64,000 nucleotides of DNA, from positions 186,001 to 250,000 of the forward strand of contig CANXME010001269.1 in assembly GCA_948144175.1 (NCBI GenBank), written 5' to 3'. This stretch comes from Closterium sp. NIES-65. Its lineage: Eukaryota > Streptophyta > Zygnematophyceae > Desmidiales > Closteriaceae. Under the pieces are notes generated by a model. It was not told the origin of the DNA. It ran no database searches and saw only the letters and a list, made by a program, of their open reading frames with translations. Below, one piece after another: positions 54,701 through 64,000 of this stretch (position 1 is the stretch's first letter; each line of letters opens with the position of its first letter). Both the position numbers and the translations under genes were made by a program.

Positions 54701-57004
54701 ACACGCGTGCCTCCATCCTCATTCCTCACTGCACACGCGTGCCTCCATCCTCATTCCTCACTGCACACGCGGGCCTCCATCCTCATTCCTCACTGCACAC
54801 GCGGGCCTCCATCCTCATTCCTCACTGCACATGCGGGCCTCCATCCTCATTCCTCACTGCACACACGTGCCTCCATCCTCATTCCTCACTGCACACGCGG
54901 GCCTCCATCCTCATTCCTCACTGCACACGCGGGCCTCCATCCTCATTCCTCACTGCAGACGCGGGCCTCCATCCTCATTCCTCACTGCACACGCGTGCCT
55001 CCATCCTCATTCCTCACTGCACACGCGTGCCTCCATCCTCATTCCTCACTGCACATGCGGGCCTCCATCCTCATTCCTCACTGCACACGAGGGCCTCCAT
55101 CCTCATTCCTCACTGCACACGCGGGCCTCCATCCTCATTCCTCACTGCACACGCGTGCCTCCTCCTCATTCCTCACTGCACACGCGTGCCTCCATCCTCA
55201 TTCCTCACTGCACACGCGGGCCTCCATCCTCATTCCTCACTGCACACGCGTGCCTCCATCCTCATTCCTCACTGCACACGCGGGCCTCCATCCTCATTCC
55301 TCACTGCACACGCGTGCCTCCTCCTCATTCCTCACTGCACACGCGTGCCTCCATCCTCATTCCTCACTGCACACGCGTGCCTCCATCCTCATTCCTCACT
55401 GCACACGCGTGCCTCCATCCTCATTCCTCACTGCACACGCGTGCCTCCATCCTCATTCCTCACTGCACACGCGTGCCTCCATCCTCATTCCTCACTGCAC
55501 ACGCGGGCCTCCATCCTCATTCCTCACTGCACACGCGGGCCTCCATCCTCATTCCTCACTGCACACGCGTGCCTCCATCCTCATTCCTCACTGCACACGC
55601 GTGCCTCCATCCTCATTCCTCACTGCACACGCGGGCCTCCATCCTCATTCCTCACTGCACACGCGGGCCTCCATCCTCATTCCTCACTGCACACGCGGGC
55701 CTCCATCCTCATTCCTCACTGCACACGCGGGCCTCCATCCTCATTCCTCACTGCACACGCGTGCCTCCATCCTCATTCCTCACTGCACACGCGTGCCTCC
55801 ATCCTCATTCCTCACTGCACACGCGTGCCTCCATCCTCATTCCTCACTGCACACGCGTGCCTCCTCCTCATTCCTCACTGCACACGCGTGCCTCCATCCT
55901 CATTCCTCACTGCACACGCGGGCCTCCATCCTCATTCCTCACTGCACACGCGTGCCTCCATCCTCATTCCTCCACTTCCCACCGTCCCTCCCCTCTCTCC
56001 TTGCCCCCTTCTGTCACCGGTGAAACCATCCAAAGGCGACGCCCTTCTCTTCTACAGCATGCATCCTGACCCGATGGCTCGCCCGACCCCTCGTCGCTGC
56101 ACTAAGCATGTCTCCATCCACCGTCCCCTTTCCCCCCCCTTCGGGCCCCCACCCCACCAGTGAAGCCCTCTAAAGGCGACGCGCTTCTCTTCTATAGCAT
56201 GCACCCGGACGGCTCGCCCGACCCGTCGTCGCTGCACTACGCATGCCCCGTGGTGGAGGGGGTCAAGTGGTCCGCGCCCAAGTGGATCCACGTCGCAGAC
56301 TTCAGCAAGACCTACTCGGGGCCGTCGGGTGGGGTCGGCTTGGCTGACATGGCGGGCGGCGGGCAGGGGGTGCTGTCGGGGTGCATTGATGCCAACGCCT
56401 TGTGAGTGGCCAGGGGAGTGGGCATTGTGAGTGGGTGGGGAAGCGTGCCATTTGAGTGGTTTAGGGAGTGTGCACATGTGGATGCAGGAGCATATGTGGG
56501 GGGGTGTGGGTTGTGAGTGGACAGGGTAGCATGTGCGTTTGTGAGTGAACAGGGGAGCATGTGCGTTTGTGAGTGGACTGTGGAGCATGTGCGTTTGTGA
56601 GTGGACTGGGGAGCATGTGCGTTTGTGAGTGGACTGGGGAGCATGTGCGTTTGTGAGTGGACTGGGGAGTGTGCACATGTGGGCGGAGGAGCATGAGTGT
56701 GTGGGCTGGTTGGGAGCAGTTATGGAGGCACGTCATGATATTTCATGCATGCCACTGTCATGGCCGTGCATGCATGCATGCCTGTGTGGATATTCAATAT
56801 GCCTCATCCTCATTCTTGTGCGAAACTGCACTGCTCTCTGCTCATCTGCTCATCGCTGCCCTGTGTGTGTCTCACCCCGTGTGCGTGTATGTGTGTGGTG
56901 CTGGTGGTGGGTGCAGCTGTCCCAGCTGGGCGGCGAGTGGGGAGTGCGAGAAGAACCCTGCCTACATGCACGAGTCGTGCCGCAAGTCATGCAAGCAGTG
57001 CTAG
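51720..57004 (+). CDS. P4H: Prolyl 4-hydroxylase B with ShKT domain
   Basis: Six exons (51720-51863, 52049-52194, 52606-52768, 52944-53154, 56161-56401, 56917-57004) close in phase and give 330 residues. A signal peptide or anchor (about 6-25, VHLPYLAVLYLLAFSAMVEA) precedes the hydroxylase domain (SAWKPRAYLYRNFLTDDECD). Iron ligands are His164, Asp166 (PHVDYF) and His247 (SLHYACP), with Lys257 for 2-oxoglutarate. The ShKT tail reads CPSWAASGECEKNPAYMHES. Its third exon is 163 bp, as in gene A, but the 3' half keeps two more introns, one of 3.0 kb filled by repeats. Extra exon-edge copies flank exons 3, 4 and 5. Confidence 0.9.
52327..52605 (+). pseudogene. Two extra copies of P4H-B exon 3 acceptor and start
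   Basis: Copies begin at 52327 and 52489 with CGCAG then GTCGTCGGTGGCGGACAACA, like the working start at 52606. The first reaches a stop after about a dozen codons. The second lies exactly 117 bp upstream, in frame and stop-free into exon 3, so its acceptor would add 39 residues. Confidence 0.88.
53155..53400 (+). repeat. G-rich purine tract with an extra exon 4 end
   Basis: Just after the exon 4 donor come GGGGGAG-type runs. A second copy of the exon end (about 53230-53301, GACGACCCCTCGCCCAAGGA to CTCGCTG/GTGAGG) is followed by a longer GGGGGAGGGGGAGG tract to about 53395. Another G run lies at about 52816-52831 in intron 3. Confidence 0.85.
53825..53887 (+). pseudogene. First extra copy of P4H-B exon 5 start
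   Basis: CCACCAG then TGAAGCCCTCCAAGGGCGAT matches the exon 5 start at 56161 and runs directly into the first unit of the 32-bp minisatellite. Confidence 0.88.
53888..55972 (+). repeat. 32-bp minisatellite, about 65 copies, P4H-B intron 4
   Basis: Head-to-tail 32-bp units (ATTCCTCACTGCACACGCGG start) occupy about 2.1 kb. Units carry either GGG or GTG at one site, with a few other point changes and three shortened units near 55160, 55320 and 55862. Open frames of 730-790 codons in all three forward phases are artefacts of a stop-free unit whose length is not a multiple of three. Confidence 0.95.
56021..56120 (+). pseudogene. Second extra copy of P4H-B exon 5 start
   Basis: TGAAACCATCCAAAGGCGAC to CGCTGCACTAAGCATGTCTC matches exon 5 but is frame-broken, and its acceptor reads CACCGG instead of CACCAG. 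It sits 140 bp before the working exon. Confidence 0.88.
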
Positions 57005-58309
57005 AGGCGCCCGGCCGGCACCACCAGGGGAAAGGCGTTAGCAGGAGAACGAGTTATACATGAGCTACTGGTGCTAGCAGGAGAACGAGTCAAGTAACAT
57101 GAGTTACTGCTGCTCCGCTCCGCAGCTACGGTGCTGAACATGCCTGGCAGTAACGGTGGTACTACCGGTATGAGTGCTGCAATGTACCGGTAGCATGTGT
57201 TGCGGAGGCATACTAAGTGTAAGGCCAATACAGCAGAAGCCAAATATGTTTCGCCAGTTTCGTATCCTCTGTGATAGTTTTTTACGGCACTCATTTGAGC
57301 TCGTATGGTGCAATGAACTGTAGCCCCTCAACCATACATTGTTGTGTAATTGTGAAACGTCAGTAGTACCGTAAGAACTGCTTCTGATTTGTCATACATA
57401 AACCTGAAGAACTGGTAATGATAAGTACTTTTTGTTGACAATACGGACAGTGCGCCCTTCAAAATGCTCTTACATACCTACTGGTATGCCGTTTCATCAT
57501 CGAGATTATCAATCAACTCTAAGCGTCATGCTTTTCTGCATTCCCATTCCACCATTGCTGCAGCTACTACTACTGCTGTGCAGTAATGCTACAACTGTAT
57601 AAATTCATGTACTTCAGCAGGACTGTAAACTAAAAATCATTCCTTTCCTGCCTGCCACTACCACTGTCTAGTACAGTAATGCCTAAAGAGTCTTTCACTG
57701 CCACCACTACTGTGAGCTGTAAACCTGCTGATATGTATCATCACCGTCTAATAAATATTTACTAATCTAATCAAAAACTAGATATTAATAATCATATAGT
57801 TTACTACCCATGCACTGTATGTGTGCATGGGGGGTTCCTCTTGGCCGCCAGGAGCAGAGCTCCTGACGTTACACCCAAGCACCGCGGTGAGGTGGGAACC
57901 ATCGCTTAGGACCCTGTTGGGGGGGGGGAAGAGAGAAAAAACACAATGCAGACTGCCCGGGGGCAGATGAAAATCATCCTCAAAGCAGGTGCTGCCCGTC
58001 CTTGCGGCCCAGTCTTGCTGCTTGACCAGCTGTGTAATTTTGCTCACTGCAGCTAGGCTGCTGTGAGGAACAAGAGAAATGGGTTTTCAGGCGTATCCCA
58101 AAACACAGAGTTTGCTCACTGCAGCGACTCTGCAGTGAGGAGAAAACGAATTTTGAGACGTCTCTCAAAGCTCAGGGACCAACGGACTGACAGGAACGGA
58201 CACGCAACGACAAGCTGCAGTGCACTGCAGTAAACAGAACAGAACCGCCACCGGCGGTTCACAGCTGTCTTGAGGCGCCTCAAGAACAGCACACGGGGAC
58301 CCCACCCCT
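57005..58309. other. 3' flank of P4H-B, no gene seen
   Basis: It contains the 3' UTR of P4H-B and then sequence without a recognisable gene. Two diverged roughly 65-bp repeats with GCTCACTGCAGC occur at about 58035-58165. Confidence 0.55.
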
Positions 58310-59460
58310 CACCCCTCACGCCTCACCCCTCCTCCTCCGCACTCCACCCCGCCTCCCTCCTCCCTCCCGTGTAGCTGCTGCTGCCGTGCCTCTCGCCCTG
58401 CAGTACAGGAATGCAAGAGGGGGGGGCTAAGGGAAGAAAGATAAGTGGCTGGTGAAGAGAATGCAAAGAAATGAAACAGAAATTGAAACATGCAACAACA
58501 AAATGGAACGAATGCAAAAACAGAGCGGAGATTGGTCCCCTCCCAGAGCCCCATACTCCCTTCTGAAAGAAGGCGCTGCTGGTGCTGCTGCTCCCTCCTC
58601 CTCCTCACGCCAACCTGCCTCCCTCCCTCCCGTGTAGCTGCTGCTGCCGTGCCTCTCGCCCTGCAGTACAGGAATGCAAGAGGGGGGGGCTAAGGGAAGA
58701 AAGATAAGTGGCTGGTGAAGAGAATGCAAAGAAATGAAACAGAAATTGAAACATGCAACAACAAAATGGAACGAATGCAAAAACAGAGCGGAAATTGGTC
58801 CCCTCCCAGAGCCCCATACTCCCTTCTGAAAGAAGGCGCTGCTGGTGCTGCTGCTCCCTCCTCCTCCGCACGCCAACCTGCCTCCCTCCCTCCCGTGTAG
58901 CTGCTGCTGCCACGCCTCCCGCTCTGCAGTACAGGAATGCAAGAGAGGGGGCTAAGGGAAGAAAGGTAAGTGGCTGGTGAAGAGAATGCAAAAAACGAAA
59001 CAGAAATTGAAACATGCGACAACGAAACGAAACGAATGCGAAAACAGAGCGGAAATTGGTCCCCTCCCTGAGCCCCGTACTCCCTTCTGAAAGAAGACGC
59101 TGCTGGTGCTGCTGCTCCCTCCTCCTCCGCACGCCAACCCGCCTCCCTCGTCCCTCCCGTGTAGCTGCTGCTGCCACGCCTCCCGCTCTGCAGTACAGGA
59201 ATGCAAGAGGGGGGGGCTAAGGGAAGAAAGATAAGTGGCTGGTGAAGAGAATGCAAAAAACGAAACAGAAACTGAGACATGCGACAACAGAACGAAACGA
59301 ATGCGGAAACAGAGTGGAAATTGGTCACCTCCCTGAGCCCCGTACTCCCTTTTGAAAGAAGGTGCTGCTGGTGCTGCTCCTGCTCCCTCCTCCTCCGCAC
59401 GCCAACCCGCCTCCCTCCTCCCGTGTAGCTGCTGCTGCCACACTTCACGCTCTGCAGCCG
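58310..59460 (+). repeat. 263-bp tandem array, a little over four units
   Basis: Units of about 258-267 bp (for example AGAGAATGCAAAGAAATGAA at 58458 and 58721) repeat with few changes. Long minus-strand frames across it repeat the same peptide and have no domain. Confidence 0.9.
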
Positions 59461-59734
59461 CCCTCACCAGATCTCCACTCCGCCATGTTGCGCTCTGCCA
59501 TACAGAAATGCAACAGGGGGAACTAAGGAAAGAAAGATAAGTTGCTGGTGAAGATGCAAGCAAAAAGAGAATGCAAAAAACAAAGCAGAAATTGAAACAT
59601 GCAACAAGGGGGGATTTGAGGAAACGAATATACGTTGGTGGTGAGAGTGCAAGGGAAAACAGAATGCAAAATGAAAACGAAACACGCAACAAGGAAAGAA
59701 ACAAGAACAGAATAAAGTAAAAGTTGTTCTCCTC

Positions 59735-60335
59735 GCCCCATACTTCCTTCTCGTGGCAGGCGTTGCTGATGGCACCACACTGCACTGGCACCGCACTGAA
59801 CTCCCTCAGACCCATCCATACTCCCTTCTCAAGGCAGGCGTTGCTGATACTCCCTTTTAAAGGGGTACCGCACTGCACTCCCTTGGACCCATACATCCTT
59901 CTCAAGGCAGGCGCTGCTGATGGCACCGCACTGCACTCCCTTGGACCCATACTACCTTCTCAAGGCAGGGGCTGCTGATCGCACCGCACTGCACTCCCTC
60001 GGACCCATCCATACTCCCTTCTCATGGCAGGCGTTGCTGATACTCCCTTTTAAAGGGGTACCGCACTGCACTCCCTTGGACCCATACATCCTTCTCAAGG
60101 CAGGCGCTGCTGATCGCACCACACTGCACTCCCTTGGACCCATACTACCTTCTCAAGGCAGGGGCTGCTGATCGCACCGCACTGCACTCCCTCGGACCCA
60201 TCCATACTCCCTTCTCATGGCAGGCGTTGCTGATACTCCCTTTTAAAGGGGTACCGCACTGCACTCCCTCGGACCCATCCATACTTCCTTCTCATGGCAG
60301 GCGTTGCTGATACTCCCTTTTAAAGGGGTATCAGC
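59735..60335 (+). repeat. About 60-bp tandem repeat block 1
   Basis: Units contain CCCATACTCCCTTCTCAAGG, GCTGCTGATNGCACC and CACTGCACTCCCTYGGA, alternating with TACTCCCTTTTAAAGGGGTA variants. A related block lies at 62048-62410. Confidence 0.88.
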
Positions 60336-60678
60336 AACGAGTGCTGATCAGGAGTGCGTCAAAGGCAAAAAGAGGAGTTGACTGGGAAGTATGAGGTGAA
60401 GCATGCTTAGGGTGAGTTGAGCAAGCGGTGGGACAAGCGGGAGGATGAGAAGCAAAGAGTGGGGTGGCAGCCACCACTCTCAGCACGCATCCAACACACA
60501 CTTACCGCGGCTCAGCTGGGCAAGAGGGAGAGTGAGAGGAGAGCAATGAGAGGGAGGTCGCACCCCCAATCAAAGTATCACCACTCAGACACACCTTTCA
60601 CGCAGCTTTGTACTCCCTTCCACACACCACAGCCTCTCCCTCCAAGTACCCCCTCCTTGAGCTTATCAGCCTCTCCTT

Positions 60679-60878
60679 CTCGCACCTCCACCTCACCCCA
60701 AGGGTGCAGGTGGGATAACACGCACCTCCGCCTCACCCCAAGGGTGCAGGTGGGATAACACGCACCTCCGCCTCACCCCAAGGGTGCAGGTGGGATAACA
60801 CGCACCTCCGCCTCACCCCAAGGGTGCAGGTGGGATAACACGCACCTCCGCCTCACCCCAAGGGTGCAGGTGGGATAA
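60679..60878 (+). repeat. 40-bp tandem repeat, five copies
   Basis: Units of CGCACCTCCGCCTCACCCCA plus AGGGTGCAGGTGGGATAACA are nearly identical. Only one unit remains at the matching place in the second segment (about 62762). Confidence 0.92.
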
Positions 60879-61159
60879 ATCGCATGGGAAGCCACATGCG
60901 GCCTTCGGTCACGCCATCCTTGCTCCATCCGCATCGCCTCGCGTGCCGCCAGCAAGCGGGTGGTCAGCAGGGCGGGTAGGAGGCACCCACATGCCAGTGG
61001 CTGCCGGCTGTGCGTCATCCCACCTCTCTCACTCTTCTCCTCGTTCCATCCGCCATGCCTTGAAACCGCCTGAGAGAGCTTTACTCAGTCCGCCCACGGA
61101 TTGCGTCTCACAGCCTCACCTTGCCTCGCAGCCTCGTCTCGCCTCTCGCCTCGCCGGGC

Positions 61160-61305
61160 GTTGCACTCACATCCAGAGAGCATGTCGTGGGGGTTGCACT
61201 CGCATCCAGAGAGCGTGTTGTGGGAGTTGCACTCACAAGCAGAGAGCATGTCGTGAGAGTTGCACTCGCATCCAGAGAGCATGTCGTGGGAGTTGCACTC
61301 ACATC
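61160..61305 (+). repeat. 33-bp tandem repeat, about 4.5 copies
   Basis: Units of GTTGCACTCACATCCAGAGA plus GCATGTCGTGGGA are imperfectly repeated. A related block of about 3.5 copies lies at 62951-63070. Confidence 0.9.
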
Positions 61306-62047
61306 CTAGTCGCACCCGCAGCCATCGTCGGTAAAAGAATCTAAGACAAGCCAATGCAAACCTACAGATGCACTCACATCCAGAAAAGAAGGTGGCAGTG
61401 GCCATCGCTTCTGTGAAGATCATCGGTGATATGTCAAAGAGAAACGAGAAAGACAGCGAGATAGAGTGAGAGAGGCAAGGGTAAGAAAGCTCAATTGGTT
61501 TTGTTGTCGCTTGCAGCAGCTGATTGTTGTCTCGCGTCCACTGTAGGCCACCGTTGCACCGCCTTCACCGACCGTTCACCGAGCCAGCCATCCGCCCTCT
61601 TCATCCCCCTCACTCCAGGCGCCCCCCTCGCCTCACTTCCAAATATCCGCTTGCAGCGTCACCCTCGCCCTCGCAAGTGGGTGGTCAGCAGGGCGGGTAG
61701 GGCCGGCCGTGCGTCATCCCACCACGCTCGCCCTCCCCTTGCATGCGCGCTGGCCTCTAAAATGCCGTGCTTTCCCCGCTACAGCCGCTCCCCCCAGCTC
61801 TCCACTCCGCCATGTTGCGCTCTGCCATACAGAAATGCAACAGGGGGAACTAAGGAAAGAAAGATAAGTTGCTGGTGAAGATGCAAGGGAAAAAAGAATG
61901 CAAAAAAACAAAACAGAAATTGAAACATGCGACAAGGGGGGATCCGTGCAAGGAAAGATAAGTTGGTGGTGAGGGTGCAAGGGAAAACAGAATGCAAAAC
62001 GAAAGCGAAACACGCGACAAGGAAAAAACAAAAAAGTTGTTCTCCTC

Positions 62048-62410
62048 GGCCCCATACTCCCTTCTCAAGGCAGGCGTTGCTGATGACACCACACTGCACA
62101 CTCTTGGACCCATCCATACTCCCTTCTCAAGGCAGGCGCTGCTGATGGCACCGCACTGCACTCCCTCGGACCCACCCATACTCCCTTCTCAAGGCAGGCG
62201 CTGCTGATGGCACCGCACTGCACTCCCTCAGACCCACCCATACTCCCTTCTCGAGGCAGGCGCTGCTGATGGCACCACACTGCACTCCCTCGGACCCATC
62301 CATACTCCCTTCTCAAGGCAGGCGCTGCTGATGGCACCGCACTGCACTCCCTCGCACCCATACTCCCCTCTCAAGGCAGGCGTTGCTGATACTCCCTTTG
62401 AAAGGGGTAT
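62048..62410 (+). repeat. About 60-bp tandem repeat block 2
   Basis: These are the same units as 59735-60335 within the second higher-order segment. Confidence 0.88.
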
Positions 62411-64000
62411 CAGCAACGAGTGCTGATCAGGACTGCGTCAAAGGCCAAAAGAGGAGTTAACTGGGAAGTATGAGCTGAAGTATGCTTAGGGTGAGTTGAG
62501 CAAGCGGTGGGACAAGCGGGAGGATGAGAAGCAAAGAGTGGGGTTGCAGCCGCCAGTCTCAGAACGCATCCAACACACACTTACCGCGGCTCAGCTGGGC
62601 AAGAGGGAGAGTGAGAGGAGAGCAATGAGAGGGAGGTCCCACCCCCAATCAAAGTATCACCACTCAGACACACCTTTCTCCCAGCTTTGTACTCCCTTCC
62701 ACATACGACAGCCTCTCCCTCCAAGTACCCCCTCCTTCAGCTTATCAGCCTCTCCCTCTCACACCTCCACCTCACCCCAAGAGTGCAGGTGGGAGAACAC
62801 GCAAGGGAACAACGAGCTTCGCTCGCTCCATCCTTGCTCCATCCGCCTCGCCTCGCGTGCCGCCAGCAAGCGGGTAGTCAGCAGGGCGGGTAGGAGGCAC
62901 CCACATGCCACTGCCTGCCGGCCGTGCGTCATCCCACCTCTCTCGCCGGGAGTTGCACTCACATTCAGAGAGCGTGTCGTGGGAGTTGCACTCACATCCA
63001 GAGAGCGTGTCGTGGGAGTTGCACTCACATTCAGAGAGCGTGTCGCAGGAGTTGCACTCACATCCAGAGAAGGCCGTGGTGGGCGTTGCACATCCATCGT
63101 CGGCAAAAGAATCAGAGACAAGTCAACGCAAACCTACTGATGCACTCACATCCAGAGAAGGAGGTGGACGTGGCTGTTGGTGAAGAGCGTCGATGATATG
63201 TCAAAGAGAAACGAGAAAGACGGCCAGATAGAGCGAGATAAATGAGAGAGGCAAGGGTAAGAAAGCTCGATTGATTTTGTTGTCGCTTGTAGCAGCTGAT
63301 TGTTGTCTCGCGTCCACTGTAGGCCACCGTTGCACCGCCTTCACCGCCCGTGCACCGAGTCAGCCATCCGCCCTCGTCATCCTCCTCACTCCAGCTGCCC
63401 TCGTCACCTCGCTCCGTCCGCTCCGGCCGCACTCCTCGCCTCGCCCCATCCGCTTGCATTGCGGCGCCACCCTCGCCTTCGCAAGCGGGTGGTCAGCAGG
63501 GCGGGTAGGGCCGGCCGTGCGTCATCCCACCACGCTCGCCCTCCCCTTGCATGCGCGCCGTCTTCAAATCTGCACTTCCAAAGAGCGAAAAGAGGCATAG
63601 AGCGAGGGATGATAAGTAGCTGGGACCATGATGAATGCAAAAACAATGTGTTGATAGAACAAGAATGAATGAGACAGCAACAGTGGCAATCAGGGAAAAG
63701 AGATCAAGAACGGAAATTAGAGGCAAGGGTAAGGAAGCTCAATTGCTTTTGTTGTCGCTTGCAGCTGACTGTTGTCTCGTGTCCACTGTAGGCCACCGTT
63801 GATCCGCCTTGACCGCCCGTTCACCGAATCAGCCATCCGCCCTCGTCATCCTCCTTGCTCCAGGCGGCCCCGTTGCCTCGCTCCTCCATGCTCTCTGCTG
63901 CTGCCTTCCCGTCGATGTGCTGGCAGAGGGGTGTAGGCAAAGGGAAGCAGGCAGAGGGATGCTGGCAGGAGGAGAGGAGAAGAGGGATACAAGTGGAGGG

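Larger units (their letters stand above)
59480..63600 (+). repeat. Roughly 2-kb higher-order tandem duplication
   Basis: The same order of blocks occurs twice: ACAGAAATGCAACAGGGGGA (59503, 61830), the 60-bp repeats, GCAAGCGGTGGGACAAGCGG (60420, 62500), the 33-bp repeats, and GATTGTTGTCTCGCGTCCAC (about 61522, 63297). A third partial copy starts near 63720 and runs off the window. Differences in inner repeat number make the period vary. Confidence 0.85.

Noticed and set aside
53778..56163. Three overlapping plus-strand open frames of 726-792 codons
   Set aside because: They are produced by a stop-free 32-bp minisatellite read in three phases. The region is intron 4 of P4H-B, flanked by matching splice sites.
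58427..60171. Minus-strand frames of 170-330 codons
   Set aside because: They repeat the same peptide with the 263-bp and 60-bp repeat periods and contain no recognisable domain.

Overview
The window is nuclear DNA of a plant-lineage eukaryote. Eight spliced genes have GT-AG introns with pyrimidine-rich 3' ends. One encodes a plant-type CDC73, others plant-type prolyl 4-hydroxylases with an ShKT tail, a prefoldin subunit 1 and a TFIIB/BRF-like factor. Very GC-rich exons, short introns full of minisatellites and small LTR elements suggest a streptophyte alga or early-diverging land plant. This is an inference; the species cannot be named from the sequence.

Positions 1-22,880 are a nest of retrotransposons. 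A Ty3/gypsy chromovirus on the minus strand (468-13,531, target duplication GTTCG) is split by a Ty1/copia element (3,114-10,276, GCTTG) and by a 377-bp TRIM (1,558-1,934, CCAAG). A second, older Ty1/copia element on the minus strand (13,986-22,880) is split by a second TRIM copy (18,782-19,156, CCAGG) and by a 1.7-kb non-autonomous LTR element (20,184-21,890, AGTGT). All protein-coding elements carry stops or frameshifts.

Positions 25,269-57,004 hold the genes: an alpha/beta-hydrolase-fold protein (+), a TFIIB/BRF-like factor (-), a SEC14/CRAL-TRIO protein (+), a SET-domain protein (+), prefoldin subunit 1 (-), CDC73 of the PAF1 complex (+), and two prolyl 4-hydroxylases head to head (-,+). 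Exon boundaries were set by eye from splice sites, reading phase and family resemblance, and phases close throughout each gene. Positions 57,005-64,000 are mostly tandem repeats and a roughly 2-kb higher-order duplication, with no credible gene.

Two things stand out. First, the TRIM carries a tRNA-Gly-like module (A box, D-arm, B box, T-arm) spanning the junction of its 5' LTR and primer-binding site, and the two copies show a compensatory D-stem change. Second, at least five of the eight genes contain decayed copies of an exon edge, usually with its splice site, beside the working exon. In CDC73 and the second prolyl 4-hydroxylase these copies appear to have seeded minisatellites. A 7-nt micro-exon in prefoldin subunit 1 is also well supported.
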